Shown here: positions 49,980 through 61,440 of the stretch, piece by piece
Position numbering within the stretch: the first letter of the stretch is position 1
Layout: every line of letters starts with the position of its first letter
DNA from: Eikenella exigua
Lineage (GTDB): Bacteria > Pseudomonadota > Gammaproteobacteria > Burkholderiales > Neisseriaceae
Length of the DNA stretch: 64,000 nucleotides
Direction of reading: 5' to 3'
Assembly: GCF_008805035.1 (NCBI RefSeq)
Contig: NZ_CP038018.1
Location: 372,001-436,000 of the forward strand
The notes under the pieces: generated by a model
Database searches by the model: none
What the model was told of the DNA's origin: nothing
The model's input: only the letters and a program-made list of their open reading frames with translations
Program-made: the position numbers and the translations under genes

Positions 49980-50345
49980 ATGTTGATAGCGTTTATATTG
50001 GGATTTTGGTGCCTTTGGATGGGCGAGCGTGAGCCAAGCGTATTGTTGGAGGGGCTGTTTTTTGCCATTATCGCTATTGTGGCCAATGGGTTTATGCAGT
50101 GGCAGATGCCCAACACGGATACGGTATGGGCTTTGCAGTGGGGCTTAGTTTGGGCTTGGGCTTCGCTGATGATGTTTGTAGTGGATACCTTTGGCTCGAA
50201 CTTGGGTATCCGTTTGGTGGTGGCCTTGGTGGCTGGTGGCGGTTATTTTTGGCTGGAGCAGAATGGTTGCTCCTTGGCTGCCGGCTGGTTGGGTGCGCAG
50301 GCCGAATGTGTGCAACATGCGGCCGCAGCTTCGCAACTCAAATAA
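49980..50345 (+). CDS. Small membrane protein of unknown function
   Basis: Starting at ATG 49980 with AAGGGAAA upstream, the 121-residue product has about four hydrophobic segments (MLIAFILGFWCLWMG, LLEGLFFAIIAIVANGF, a Trp-rich third near LVWAWASLMMFVV and LVVALVAGGGYFWL). A short C-terminal tail with one Cys follows. No family is recognised. The upstream 49667-49979 holds no gene. The gene is isolated, in a DUS-rich part. Confidence 0.55.
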   Translation: MLIAFILGFWCLWMGEREPSVLLEGLFFAIIAIVANGFMQWQMPNTDTVWALQWGLVWAWASLMMFVVDTFGSNLGIRLVVALVAGGGYFWLEQNGCSLAAGWLGAQAECVQHAAAASQLK

Positions 50346-50372
50346 ATGTTATAGCCACATTATTTAAATGAA

Positions 50373-50454
50373 GGCTACCTGAAATTTTAGCTTCACGGAA
50401 ACTATGTTGCTCTGCGTTTTAACTTTGTTGGAGCTGACACTTTCAGTAGCCTTT
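50373..50454. repeat. DUS-tailed repeat, copy 8, flanked by DUS on both sides
   Basis: AGGCTACCTGAAA precedes TTTTAGCTTCACGGAAACT, then TTTTAACTTTGTTGGAGCTG and ACACTTTCAGTAGCCTT. The right DUS has lost one G. It follows the small membrane protein gene. Confidence 0.6.
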
Positions 50455-50539
50455 TGTACTGTGGTTGTTGCCGTATAGCCTTTGGTTTATTGCTTCAGAT
50501 AGGAAAATGTATCTCGGCTGTTAAGATGCTATGTTGAAT

Positions 50540-50578
50540 AAGGCTACCTGAAAGTCTACTAGGGTTTCAGGTAGCCTA
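50540..50578 (-). terminator. DUS-pair terminator after secF
   Basis: TAAGGCTACCTGAAAG and TTTCAGGTAGCCTA form a stem just downstream of the secF stop. Confidence 0.7.
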
Positions 50579-50615
50579 TGCCGTTTTGATGCCTGTTGTG
50601 GATATGAGCAGCTGC

Positions 50616-51557
50616 TTACACTACGGCTTCTTCTTTCTGCTTCTGCGGTTTGTGGATGTTTTCGCGAGTGAGGCCAAAGAAGAGGAGTAGCGGGCTGGCT
50701 ACCAGTACAGAGGAGTAGATGCCGAACACGATGCCGATAGTGAGCGCGATGGCAAAGCCGTGCAGGGCGGCACCGCCGAATACCAGCATGGATACCACCA
50801 TGGCTTCGGTGGAGCCGTGGGTGATGATGGTACGGCTCATGGTGGCGGTAATGGCGTTATTGATAATCTGCGGGATGGTTTTGCCGCGCATAGCGGGTTT
50901 ATGGATATTTTCGCGGATACGGTCGAACACCACCACCGATTCGTTCACCGAATAGCCGAGCACGGCCAGGATGCCGGCCAGCACGGTGAGCGAAAACTCC
51001 CATTGAAACAGGGCAAAGCAGCCGAGAATCACCACCACGTCATGCATATTGGCGATGATGGCGGATACGGCAAAGCGCCATTCGAAGCGCACGGAGAGGT
51101 AGATGATGATGCCGACCACCACCATGCCCAAGGCCAACAGGCCATGGGTAACCAGCTCTTCACCCACTTGCGGGCCGATGAATTCAACCTTGCGCAGGCT
51201 GGCGTCGGCATGGTCTTTGCGCAGCAGTTCCAGTACGTTGTTGGATAGTTGGGCAGAGGTCATGTCTTGGCGGTTGGGCAGGCGGATCATCAGCTGCTTG
51301 TTGGTGCCCAGGTTTTGCACTTGGGCTTCACCTATTTTGAGCTCGTTCAGGCGGGTACGCACTTGGTTGGGGTCGGCGCCCTGTTGGGTGTATTGCACTT
51401 CGATAACGGTGCCGCCGGTAAACTCAACCGAGTAGTTGAGCCCTTTGGTGACGAGGAAAAACACGGCGGCGATGAAGGTAAGCAGCGAAATCAAGGTGGT
51501 GATTTTGCCGTAGCTCATGAACGGAATGTCGTGTTTCAAACGGTGGAAGAAATCCAT
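50616..51557 (-). CDS. secF: Protein translocase subunit SecF
   Basis: The 313-residue RND-type membrane protein has a first helix then VEFTGGTVIEVQYTQ, a periplasmic domain and five more helices. GYSVNESVVVFDRIRENIHK and the late TRENIHKPQK are characteristic. With SecD it uses the proton gradient to complete export. It begins 1 bp after the secD stop, so the two are translationally coupled. Confidence 0.96.
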   Translation of the reverse strand: MDFFHRLKHDIPFMSYGKITTLISLLTFIAAVFFLVTKGLNYSVEFTGGTVIEVQYTQQGADPNQVRTRLNELKIGEAQVQNLGTNKQLMIRLPNRQDMTSAQLSNNVLELLRKDHADASLRKVEFIGPQVGEELVTHGLLALGMVVVGIIIYLSVRFEWRFAVSAIIANMHDVVVILGCFALFQWEFSLTVLAGILAVLGYSVNESVVVFDRIRENIHKPAMRGKTIPQIINNAITATMSRTIITHGSTEAMVVSMLVFGGAALHGFAIALTIGIVFGIYSSVLVASPLLLFFGLTRENIHKPQKQKEEAVV

Positions 51558-51558
51558 C

Positions 51559-53391
51559 TTAGTGCTCCTTGGAGGTAGGCAGGGTGATGCCGATGGACAA
51601 AGTACTCAGCTTGCGGCGGCGACCATACCATAGGTTCACGAAGGTACGGGATACCACCACGGATGAGAACATAGAAGTAAGGATGCCGATACAGTGCACC
51701 ACGGCAAAGCCGCGTACTGCGCCGGAACCGAATACCAAGAGGGCGATACCGGCAATCAGCGAGGTGATGTTGGAATCGACAATGGTGTTCCAAGCGTGGC
51801 GGTAGCCTTCGCTGATGGCCTGCTGCGGGCTCATGCCGTCGCGCAGCTCTTCCCGGATACGCTCGTTAATCAGCACGTTGGAATCGATGGCCATACCGAG
51901 CGTGAGCGCAATGGCCGCAATGCCGGGCAGGGTGAGCGTGGCTTGCAGCAGCGACAAGATCGCAACCAGGAACAACAGGTTGGCAGTGAGTGCCAGCACG
52001 GAGAAGATGCCGAACAGGCGGTAGTACACTACCATAAAGGCGGCCACAACCAGGAAGCCCCACAGCGTGGAGTGGAAACCTTTTTGGATATTTTCCTTAC
52101 CCATAGAGGGGCCAATGGTGCGCTCTTCGATGATTTCCATTGGCGCAGCCAGCGAGCCGGCGCGCAGCAGGAGAGCGGTATCGTTGGCTTCAGCCACGTT
52201 CATGCTACCTGAAATTTGCACGTTGCCACCGGGAATTGGTTCATTGATGGTCGGCGCGGTAACGATTTCGGCTTTGCCCTGGTCGATAAGGATCATCGCA
52301 GTGCGGCGGCCGACGTTGTTGCGGGTAAGGTCGGCGAAAATGCTGGTGCCGGCGTTGTCGAGCTTCAGGTTTACCGATGGGCGGTTGTCGTGGGTGAAGC
52401 CGGCTTGGGCATCGTTGATGTTGTCGCCGGTGAATTCCACCTGCTTGCTCACCAACAGCTGGCCGCCTTCGGCGGTGGGCAGCAATTCATAGCCGGCTGG
52501 CACGTTGCCGGCTTCCGCCTGTTGCAGCAGCGCGGGGTCGTCGGCCACCATGCGCACTTCCAGCGTGGCGGTGCGGCCGATGATGTCTTTGGCTTTGGCG
52601 GTGTCTTGCACGCCGGGCAGCTGCACCACGATGCGGTCGGGGCCGGCTTGCTGGATAATCGGTTCGGCCACGCCCAATTCGTTCACGCGGTTGTGCAGGG
52701 TGTTGATGTTTTGCTTCACAGCGGCATCGCGGATTTGCGTTTGGGTGGCCTCGGGCAGGCTCACCACCAAGTTGTTGCCGTCAGCCCTCAATTCCGCATC
52801 CGGAGCAGTTTCTTTCAGTTTGGGCAGGGCGGCCTGCAGGGTGGCTGCATCTTGGAAAGGCACAATCAGCGTATCGCCGCTGCGGCGCATATTGCCGGTG
52901 CGGATTTTATCTTTGCGCAGCTGGCGGCGGAAATCGCCGGAGATACGGTCGAAGGTTTTGTCCACTGCTGCGTGCATGTCTACACGCATGGTGAAGTGCA
53001 CGCCGCCGCGCAGGTCGAGACCGAGGAACATCGGGTTGGCGCCGAGCTTGGTCATCCAGTCGGGGGTGTTGGCAATCAGGTTGAGGGCGATGATGTAGTT
53101 GTCGCCCAATTTCTGCTCGATAACGTCGCGGGCTTTGCTCTGCAACTCTTCATTGGGCAGGCGCACGCGCAGGCTGCCGTCGGCAATAAACATGCCGTTG
53201 TGCTGGATGTTGGCTGCCTTCAGCGCCTCTTCCACGGCTTGTTCGGTGGTTTGATCGATGTGGATCGACTGGCGGTTGGTGGAAACCTGCACGGCTGGGG
53301 TTTCGCCGTAGAGGTTGGGCAGGGCGTAGATGGCGGATACAACGATAACCAGCCCAATCAGCAGGTATTTCCAAAGCGGATAACGGTTCAT
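51559..53391 (-). CDS. secD: Protein translocase subunit SecD
   Basis: The 610-residue product has an N-terminal helix, a large periplasmic region with LGLDLRGGVHFTMRVD and, at the C-terminal membrane half, MAIDSNVLINERIREEL (the proton-path motif). Length is typical of betaproteobacterial SecD. A DUS encodes part of QISGSMNVAE in the periplasmic head. Together with yajC (upstream, 67 bp) and secF it forms the usual operon. Confidence 0.96.
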   Translation of the reverse strand: MNRYPLWKYLLIGLVIVVSAIYALPNLYGETPAVQVSTNRQSIHIDQTTEQAVEEALKAANIQHNGMFIADGSLRVRLPNEELQSKARDVIEQKLGDNYIIALNLIANTPDWMTKLGANPMFLGLDLRGGVHFTMRVDMHAAVDKTFDRISGDFRRQLRKDKIRTGNMRRSGDTLIVPFQDAATLQAALPKLKETAPDAELRADGNNLVVSLPEATQTQIRDAAVKQNINTLHNRVNELGVAEPIIQQAGPDRIVVQLPGVQDTAKAKDIIGRTATLEVRMVADDPALLQQAEAGNVPAGYELLPTAEGGQLLVSKQVEFTGDNINDAQAGFTHDNRPSVNLKLDNAGTSIFADLTRNNVGRRTAMILIDQGKAEIVTAPTINEPIPGGNVQISGSMNVAEANDTALLLRAGSLAAPMEIIEERTIGPSMGKENIQKGFHSTLWGFLVVAAFMVVYYRLFGIFSVLALTANLLFLVAILSLLQATLTLPGIAAIALTLGMAIDSNVLINERIREELRDGMSPQQAISEGYRHAWNTIVDSNITSLIAGIALLVFGSGAVRGFAVVHCIGILTSMFSSVVVSRTFVNLWYGRRRKLSTLSIGITLPTSKEH

Positions 53392-53458
53392 AACGGGCTT
53401 TCAGAAACGGAAAACGGGCAGCATGGCTGGAATGCGGCTGCTGCGCCGTAGGAAAAGG

Positions 53459-53761
53459 TTAGTTGTCGAGCTTTTTGATGATGGCGTCGCGGTGAAACTC
53501 GACCACGGTGTCGGGGGCAACTTCTAGGCCGATGATTTCTTCGCCGATTTTGGAAACTCTGCCGATCATGCCGGCGCCGGTCATCACTTTGTCGCCTTTT
53601 TTCAGTTCCTTGAGCATCTCGCGGCGGCGCTTCTCATCACGCTGTTTCGGCCGGAGAATCATGAAGTAAAGCATGGCGAAGAGGAAAATCAGCGGGAGGA
53701 AACTCTGAATGGTACTCATCAGGTCGGGCTGGGTCGCTGCGGCGAGTGGGAAATGCAACAT
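53459..53761 (-). CDS. yajC: Sec translocon accessory subunit YajC
   Basis: The 100-residue protein from ATG 53761 has one helix (SFLPLIFLFAMLYFMILRP), then KQRDEKRRREMLKELKKGDK and the soluble YajC domain (VMTGAGMIGRVSKI, EFHRDAIIKKL). It binds SecDF. The frame runs five residues further upstream to a poor start. It is the first gene of the yajC-secD-secF operon. Confidence 0.95.
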   Translation of the reverse strand: MLHFPLAAATQPDLMSTIQSFLPLIFLFAMLYFMILRPKQRDEKRRREMLKELKKGDKVMTGAGMIGRVSKIGEEIIGLEVAPDTVVEFHRDAIIKKLDN

Positions 53762-53944
53762 GGGGCAAGACTCCAAAAAGAAAAATGAAAGTATGCCATT
53801 GTAAACGGGCGGCGGGGTTTTTCCAACCCGTGAAACAGAAATTTAGGCGAGGTTGTCATGGAGCTGGAGGATTTTGTGGTGAGTGAATGGGCGGCGGGCT
53901 GAAATTTTGTCAGGTTGGGCTTTATCCCCATCCGTTGTATTAAC

Positions 53945-53998
53945 AGGCTACCTGAAACATTCCACGGCATTGCAGATATGGGTTTCAGGTAGCCTGTT
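53945..53998 (-). terminator. DUS-pair hairpins downstream of lpxH
   Basis: ACAGGCTACCTGAAAC and GGTTTCAGGTAGCCTGT pair here. A second inverted pair (54004-54046) lies next to it; together they separate lpxH from yajC. Confidence 0.6.
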
Positions 53999-54063
53999 AG
54001 ATTTTCAGGTAGCCTTCCCAAGCGGTGGAAAGGCTACCTGAAAATATTCCTGCACGGGTTTGG

Positions 54064-54798
54064 CTAATCTAAGGCCAAATGCTGTGCGCTCACACCTTCG
54101 GCCGATACGACAAGGCAGCCGCCTTCTTTGCCATACCAGTCTTGCAGCACAAAGCGGGTAAAGCTTTGGCCGTTGGGCAGGGTGTGCCGGTGGGTGGCCG
54201 GGCGGTGAGTGTGGCCGTGGATAAGATCGGCGCCGGGGTGTTGCGCCATCAGGGCGGATACCGCTTCTTCAGTTACGTCGGAAACGGCACTTTTGCCGTT
54301 TTCGGCTTTACCGCGTTCGCTCATCTGGCGGATTTGCTGCGCCAGCAGGCGGCGTTCAGCCAGGGGCTTGGCGAGGATGGCGGCCTGCCATTGGGGCTGG
54401 CGCGATTGGGCGCGGAACTGCATATAGGGCAGGTCGGCGGTGCAGAGTTCGTCGCCGTGGGTGAGCAGGTATTGGCGGCCGTAGAGGGTAAGCGGATGCT
54501 GCTCGGGCAGCAGGGTCATGCCGCTGCGGCTGGCGAAGTCTTGGCCGAGCAGGAAATCGCGGTTGCCGGGGATGAAATACACGGGTTTGTGTTGGGCGAA
54601 TGCTTTTAATTCGGCGGCGATATGGTCGGTGAAGGGGGTGCGATCGTCGTCGCCCACCCAAGCGTCGAACAGGTCGCCGAGGATGTAGAGGGCATCGGCC
54701 GTGCTTTGCCATTGGTGCAGCTGGCGCAGGAAGAGTTCGGTGAGCTCGGGGCTGTGCTCGGAGAGGTGGAGGTCGGCGATAAAGATGGTTTGGCTCAT
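54064..54798 (-). CDS. lpxH: UDP-2,3-diacylglucosamine diphosphatase LpxH
   Basis: The 244-residue calcineurin-like enzyme makes lipid X in lipid A synthesis. Metal-site motifs are IADLHLSE (D, H), ILGDLFDAWVGDD, GNRDFLLG, YLLTHGDELCT and LIHGHTHRP. It is slightly longer than average. The ArsC-like gene is 3 bp upstream on the same strand. Confidence 0.95.
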   Translation of the reverse strand: MSQTIFIADLHLSEHSPELTELFLRQLHQWQSTADALYILGDLFDAWVGDDDRTPFTDHIAAELKAFAQHKPVYFIPGNRDFLLGQDFASRSGMTLLPEQHPLTLYGRQYLLTHGDELCTADLPYMQFRAQSRQPQWQAAILAKPLAERRLLAQQIRQMSERGKAENGKSAVSDVTEEAVSALMAQHPGADLIHGHTHRPATHRHTLPNGQSFTRFVLQDWYGKEGGCLVVSAEGVSAQHLALD

Positions 54799-54801
54799 GG
54801 T

Positions 54802-55149
54802 TTAGGCGAAGATTTCGGAATAACGTTCTGGGGAAAAGCCGATGTGGACGCGGCCTTGGTGTTCGAGCACGGGGCGTTTGATCACGGAGGGCTGTGCCTG
54901 CATCAGGGCGATGGCGCCTTCGCGGCTGTCGGCGGCAGCTTGTTCGGCCGGGCTGAGTTTGCGCCAGGTGGTGCCTTTGCGGTTGATGAGAACGTCTGCA
55001 CCAACGGCATCGAGCCAATGGGCGAGCTGTTCGGGCGCGGGGGCTTCGGTTTTGAAATTAACGAAGGCATGGGGCACTTGTTTTTCGTCTAGCCAGGCGC
55101 GGGCTTTTTTCACGGTGGCGCAGTTTGGGATGCCGTAGAGGGTGGTCAT
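54802..55149 (-). CDS. ArsC/Spx-family thioredoxin-fold protein (YffB-like)
   Basis: The 115-residue protein starts at ATG 55149, MTTLYGIPNCATVKKARAWL, with a single active-site-like Cys. WRKLSPAEQAAADSREGAIA, QPSVIKRPVLEHQGRVHIGF and ERYSEIF are typical of the Spx/MgsR-type YffB group, which lacks arsenate reductase proof. The open frame extends far upstream but crosses the divergent lipoprotein gene. It is probably cotranscribed with lpxH. Confidence 0.85.
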   Translation of the reverse strand: MTTLYGIPNCATVKKARAWLDEKQVPHAFVNFKTEAPAPEQLAHWLDAVGADVLINRKGTTWRKLSPAEQAAADSREGAIALMQAQPSVIKRPVLEHQGRVHIGFSPERYSEIFA

Positions 55150-55260
55150 TATTGTGTATAATCCTTGCCGATTGAAACGCCCGCCATTGTACGGGTAGGA
55201 TGTTTTTTTGTCATGGCATGGCATAGGTTGTGTCAGGATATATTTGATTTTGGAGAATTT

Positions 55261-55887
55261 ATGAAACATTGGATATGGGCGGCCTTGGCTGCCAGTTTGC
55301 TGGCCGGTTGCGGCGCGCAGGAAGCAGGCAAGGGGCAGTTTCGGGATGTGCTGGCGCGTTATGCGGCGGCAAACGAAGTGTGCCTGCCGTTGGCTTTGGA
55401 TGCCGACGGAGCTGCGCCGCTGTTGGGCTCGGAGCGGATTGTGCTGCCGCGCCGTGATGTGGAAGATAAACGCATCAATGAAGCAGCCGTCAAGCAGATG
55501 CGGGCTTTGGAGAGTGCTGGTTTGTATGAGCGCTTGAAAGAGGGAGATGACGATGTGGCGCTGGTGTTCGCGCTCACCGAAAACGGGCGCAAACATACCC
55601 GCGCCGGCTTAAATGGGCCGCTGTTCTGCTTGGGGCATGAGCATGTGGATAAAGTGCAGTACTACACTGAGCCGGCCACCAATGCCGCTGGCCTCACCGT
55701 ATCCCGCGTGGTGTATGAGGGCAGCATCACGATGGACGGCTGGGCAAAACGACTGGTGCGCCAGGGCAGCGAAGCCTGGCAGAACCGCCTGCCGCTGAAA
55801 CGGGTGGAGCAGGCCACGCTGGTAAAAACCAACGACGGCTGGCGCGATATGCGCGAACTGCCGCCGGCCGAAGGCATGGCGCAGTAG
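55261..55887 (+). CDS. Putative lipoprotein of unknown function
   Basis: The 208-residue product has a signal peptide with lipobox SLLAGC. The mature protein is acidic, with two more Cys residues (NEVCLPLA and LFCLGHE) placed for a disulphide. KRVEQATLVKTNDGWRDMREL is reminiscent of small repeated periplasmic domains. No family can be named. GGAG precedes the ATG and a clear terminator follows. Confidence 0.65.
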   Translation: MKHWIWAALAASLLAGCGAQEAGKGQFRDVLARYAAANEVCLPLALDADGAAPLLGSERIVLPRRDVEDKRINEAAVKQMRALESAGLYERLKEGDDDVALVFALTENGRKHTRAGLNGPLFCLGHEHVDKVQYYTEPATNAAGLTVSRVVYEGSITMDGWAKRLVRQGSEAWQNRLPLKRVEQATLVKTNDGWRDMRELPPAEGMAQ

Positions 55888-55910
55888 CTTGCAGTAAAAC
55901 CGCTTCATGC

Positions 55911-55943
55911 AAAACCTGCCCTTTGGGGGCAGGTTTTTTATTG
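55911..55943 (+). terminator. Rho-independent terminator after the lipoprotein gene
   Basis: AAAACCTGCC-CTTTGG-GGGCAGGTTTTTTATT is a perfect stem followed by six T residues; no DUS is involved. Confidence 0.9.
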
Positions 55944-55984
55944 GCAGAGTTTGAATTTTTTGCTACTTTGGTTTCAGGTAGCCT

Positions 55985-56443
55985 TTAAAACGTTTTTTGC
56001 GAATCCAGCAAAATGGTTACCGGCCCGTCGTTGCACAGGCTGACCAGCATGTGGGTACGGAAGCGGCCTTCGGCCACGTTCACACCGTGGCTGCGCAAGA
56101 GGGCGGCCACTTGCTGATACAGCGCTTCGGCCTGTTCGGGGCGGGCGGCTTGGGTGAAGGAGGGGCGGCGGCCGTTGCGGGCGTCGCCGTAGAGGGTGAA
56201 TTGCGATACCAGCAGCACTTCGCCGCCGGTGTCTTTCACCGACAGATTGAGTTTGCCGGCTTCGTCTTCAAAGATGCGCAGGTGGGCGATTTTGTCGGCG
56301 ATATAGCGGGCGTCGGCCTCGCTGTCTTCACCGCCCACGCCAAGCAGCACACACAGGCCGTGGGGAATTTGGCTGAACGGTGCATCGGGCGCATCGGCGG
56401 CGGCGATGTGGGCATGGCTGACTTTTTGGATAACGGCACGCAT
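55985..56443 (-). CDS. dtd: D-aminoacyl-tRNA deacylase
   Basis: The 152-residue enzyme removes D-amino acids from mischarged tRNA. MRAVIQKVSHAHI opens it; the active-site SQFTLYGDARNGRRPSF and the cis-proline loop NDGPVTI are present. The ATG is preceded by GGAGG within GGAGGCTACCTGAAACC, so the DUS overlaps the ribosome binding site. A second DUS lies after the stop. It is monocistronic. Confidence 0.95.
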   Translation of the reverse strand: MRAVIQKVSHAHIAAADAPDAPFSQIPHGLCVLLGVGGEDSEADARYIADKIAHLRIFEDEAGKLNLSVKDTGGEVLLVSQFTLYGDARNGRRPSFTQAARPEQAEALYQQVAALLRSHGVNVAEGRFRTHMLVSLCNDGPVTILLDSQKTF

Positions 56444-56608
56444 GGTTTCAGGTAGCCTCCTTGGGGGGGTAAGGTGTAATTAATACACAATATTTTGTGC
56501 ATAAGTATAAGTTAGATTTCTGGCAGCTGGCTAAATTCTAGGTGTTTTCATCGTTTTACTCTGTTCGCCTTTGCGCCTCATGCCGGCGCGGGACGCTCAT
56601 TTAGCTGC

Positions 56609-56723
56609 GTAAAAACAAGCTCTCTTGCAGAGGTCTTGTTTTAACTTCGTTAAAACGAACCCTTCTAGCGAAGGTTTCGTTTTTACTCCGCAGAAACTCG
56701 TCCTCCTTCGGAGACCTCGTTTT
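56609..56723. repeat. Three consecutive stem-loops in a non-coding region
   Basis: Hairpin 1 (56612-56642) pairs AAAACAAG with CTTGTTTT, plus an inner CTCT/AGAG. Hairpin 2 (56652-56683) pairs AAAACGAA and CCTTC with GAAGG and TTCGTTTT. Hairpin 3 (~56692-56723) pairs CTCC with GGAG, with weaker outer arms. The core of hairpin 2 includes the TTTTAACTTCGTTAAAACG form of the dispersed repeat. The region 56460-57042 holds no gene. Confidence 0.6.
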
Positions 56724-56982
56724 CTTTGCATCGCCAAAGGAAGGAAGCAAAGAAAGGCGACTGCAGGCACAGGGTTGGTTTCGCCAAACTTCCCTCACTC
56801 CGCATGGTTTTTCGGGCGCAAAGAGAAATTGGATTAGCTGAAACTTGCGGCTGCGCCGCTTCGAACATGCAAGCCCTTGTTCCCCGAAAAATCACGCTCC
56901 GTTCGGCTGTGCCAGCAGAAGGCGTAGCTACATCATTCCCATTAAATATTTCGTGATTGGTGTTACAAGGAATGGATTAAAC

Positions 56983-57031
56983 GAAAGGCTACCTGAAAAT
57001 TGATGCCGCTCTATTTTCAGGTAGCCTTTTC
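56983..57031 (-). terminator. DUS-pair terminator after gyrA
   Basis: GAAAGGCTACCTGAAAAT and ATTTTCAGGTAGCCTTTTC form an 18-bp stem 12 bp downstream of the gyrA stop. Confidence 0.8.
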
Positions 57032-57042
57032 TTGGCAGGCGC

Positions 57043-59790
<2,748 letters not shown>

Positions 59791-59858
59791 GGAGATTTAA
59801 AGCCCAATCGATTAAAACGCGTTATTTTATCACACAATGTGCGGTAAAGTTGGGCGGG

Positions 59859-59901
59859 AAAGGCTACCTGAAAACGAAATGGCGGTTTCAGGTAGCCTTT
59901 G
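59859..59901. terminator. DUS-pair hairpin between gyrA and the phosphatase-family gene
   Basis: AAAGGCTACCTGAAAAC and GTTTCAGGTAGCCTTT form a stem between the gyrA start side and the end of the next minus-strand gene. Confidence 0.7.
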
Positions 59902-59912
59902 CTGTTTTTACT

Positions 59913-60779
59913 TTATTGATGGGCGTATTCCACCAAGAGCGGCCGGTGGTCGGAGTGCTGCCAGGGCAAGGGGTGGGCGGAAACGTTTAGGCCTTTGGCT
60001 AAGGCGTGGTCGATATTGAGGAAAAACGGTTTCCAAGTGGGCGTGAAATAGCGGGTGGCGGGGCGGCTGCCGCTTTCTTGCAGGAAGCGGCGGAACAGCG
60101 GGGAAAACGGGCTGCTGTTGAAGTCGCCCACAGCCAGCGCGCGCGGTTCGGCGGCAAGGGCGCGGGCGGTTTCGGCTAAGTAGTGCTGCCGCTCCCCGGC
60201 CAGTTCGCTGCTGATGGGTGGCGGCGGGTGCAGGGCGTAGAGGGTGGTGCCGTCGACAGTTTGGGCGCGGATATAGGGGTAGTCGCCAATCATGCGCACT
60301 TCGCAGGCGGCCAGCGGCTGTTTGCCCCACAGGGCGAGGGCGAAGGGGCTGTGTTCGCGGTGTTGGCAGCCGTGCGGATAGGCTTGGCGCAGGCTTTGCC
60401 AGCCGGGGTTGTCGAGATTGATTTCGCCCAGCGCGATGAAGTCGGCCTGCTCAGCCAAGAGGGCGGCGCTTTCCGCTTCGGCGTCGGGGTTGTCGAGGTG
60501 GACGTTGTACCAAACCAGCCGCGTGCCGCCGGATGGGGCATCGGGCAGGGCGAAGGGCTGAGCCAGCCATAGCAGAGATGCGGCAGAACACACGAGCCAC
60601 AGCGCCCGCCACTTCGGGCGCGGCCAGAACGCGGCCAAGATGAAAATAGCGGCGTAGTGGGGCAGAAAATGGCTGAACAGTTCGGCCGGCCAAAACAGAC
60701 TGCCAAGCTGGCCGATCAGCATTGCAGCCAGGGCGAGCAGAGCGAGGATGTGCAGGCGGGGGCGGAGAAAGGCGGACAT
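59913..60779 (-). CDS. Endonuclease/exonuclease/phosphatase family protein
   Basis: The 288-residue product has three N-terminal hydrophobic segments (residues ~8-27, 38-53, 60-75), so it is membrane-anchored. An EEP catalytic domain follows: WYNVHLDNP, FIALGEINL (Glu), YALHPPPP (His), VGDFNSSPFS (Asp, Asn) and SDHRPLLVEY (Asp-His). Such proteins cleave phosphodiesters of nucleic acids or lipids; the substrate is unknown. It is isolated. Confidence 0.85.
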   Translation of the reverse strand: MSAFLRPRLHILALLALAAMLIGQLGSLFWPAELFSHFLPHYAAIFILAAFWPRPKWRALWLVCSAASLLWLAQPFALPDAPSGGTRLVWYNVHLDNPDAEAESAALLAEQADFIALGEINLDNPGWQSLRQAYPHGCQHREHSPFALALWGKQPLAACEVRMIGDYPYIRAQTVDGTTLYALHPPPPISSELAGERQHYLAETARALAAEPRALAVGDFNSSPFSPLFRRFLQESGSRPATRYFTPTWKPFFLNIDHALAKGLNVSAHPLPWQHSDHRPLLVEYAHQ

Positions 60780-61007
60780 GGCAGTGTTGGTAGAAAGGTA
60801 GCGGGTGGGATAGAGGCTACCTGAAAATGGGCGTGGTGTATTTTGATAAAACGGGATGTAATGGATTTTATCAAGAGTAAGTTTGTGGGTCTCTACGAAG
60901 CTAGAATTTCAGGTAGCCTTTATTTGTTCGATATTTGGCTTTGTGCTCAGGTGTTTTCTATGGTTTCAGTATGCATGAGGCAAAGCGACTGGGTAATCAA
61001 GCCGCAA

Positions 61008-61037
61008 ACAAAAACCTGCCGCAGTGGGCAGGTTTTC
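61008..61037 (-). terminator. Terminator of the rpsP-rimM-trmD-rplS operon
   Basis: AAAACCTGCC and GGCAGGTTTT enclose GCAGTG. On the minus strand the stem is followed by GTTTG after a T5 run. Confidence 0.8.
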
Positions 61038-61051
61038 GATGACAGCAAAGA

Positions 61052-61423
61052 TTAATCTTCCAGTTTGCGGCCGGACAATTTTTCTTTAATGCGGGCGGCT
61101 TTACCAGTGAGGCCACGCAGGTAGTACAGTTTGGCACGGCGAACATGACCGCGGCGTTTCACTTCGATTTTTTCCACGTTGGGAGAATACAGCTGGAAAG
61201 TACGTTCTACGCCTTCGCCGCTGGAGATTTTGCGCACGATGAAGTTGCTGTTCAGGCCACGGTTGCGGCGGGAAATTACCACGCCTTCGTAGGCTTGCAG
61301 ACGGGTACGGTTGCCCTCGGTTACGCGCACGGAAACGGATACGGTGTCACCGGGAGCGAATTCGGGGATGGTTTTGTTCAAACGGGCGATTTCTTCCTGT
61401 TCGAGCTGTTGAATCAAGTTCAT
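61052..61423 (-). CDS. rplS: 50S ribosomal protein L19
   Basis: The 123-residue protein sits at the 30S-50S interface. NLIQQLEQEEIARLNKTIPE and FAPGDTVSVSVRVTEGNRTR, then AYEGVVISRRNRGLNSNF, are the family pattern, with the RRAKLYYLRGLTGKAARI end. It is the last gene of the operon and ends just before the terminator. Confidence 0.97.
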   Translation of the reverse strand: MNLIQQLEQEEIARLNKTIPEFAPGDTVSVSVRVTEGNRTRLQAYEGVVISRRNRGLNSNFIVRKISSGEGVERTFQLYSPNVEKIEVKRRGHVRRAKLYYLRGLTGKAARIKEKLSGRKLED

Positions 61424-61440
61424 TGCTATAGTCCTTAAGT

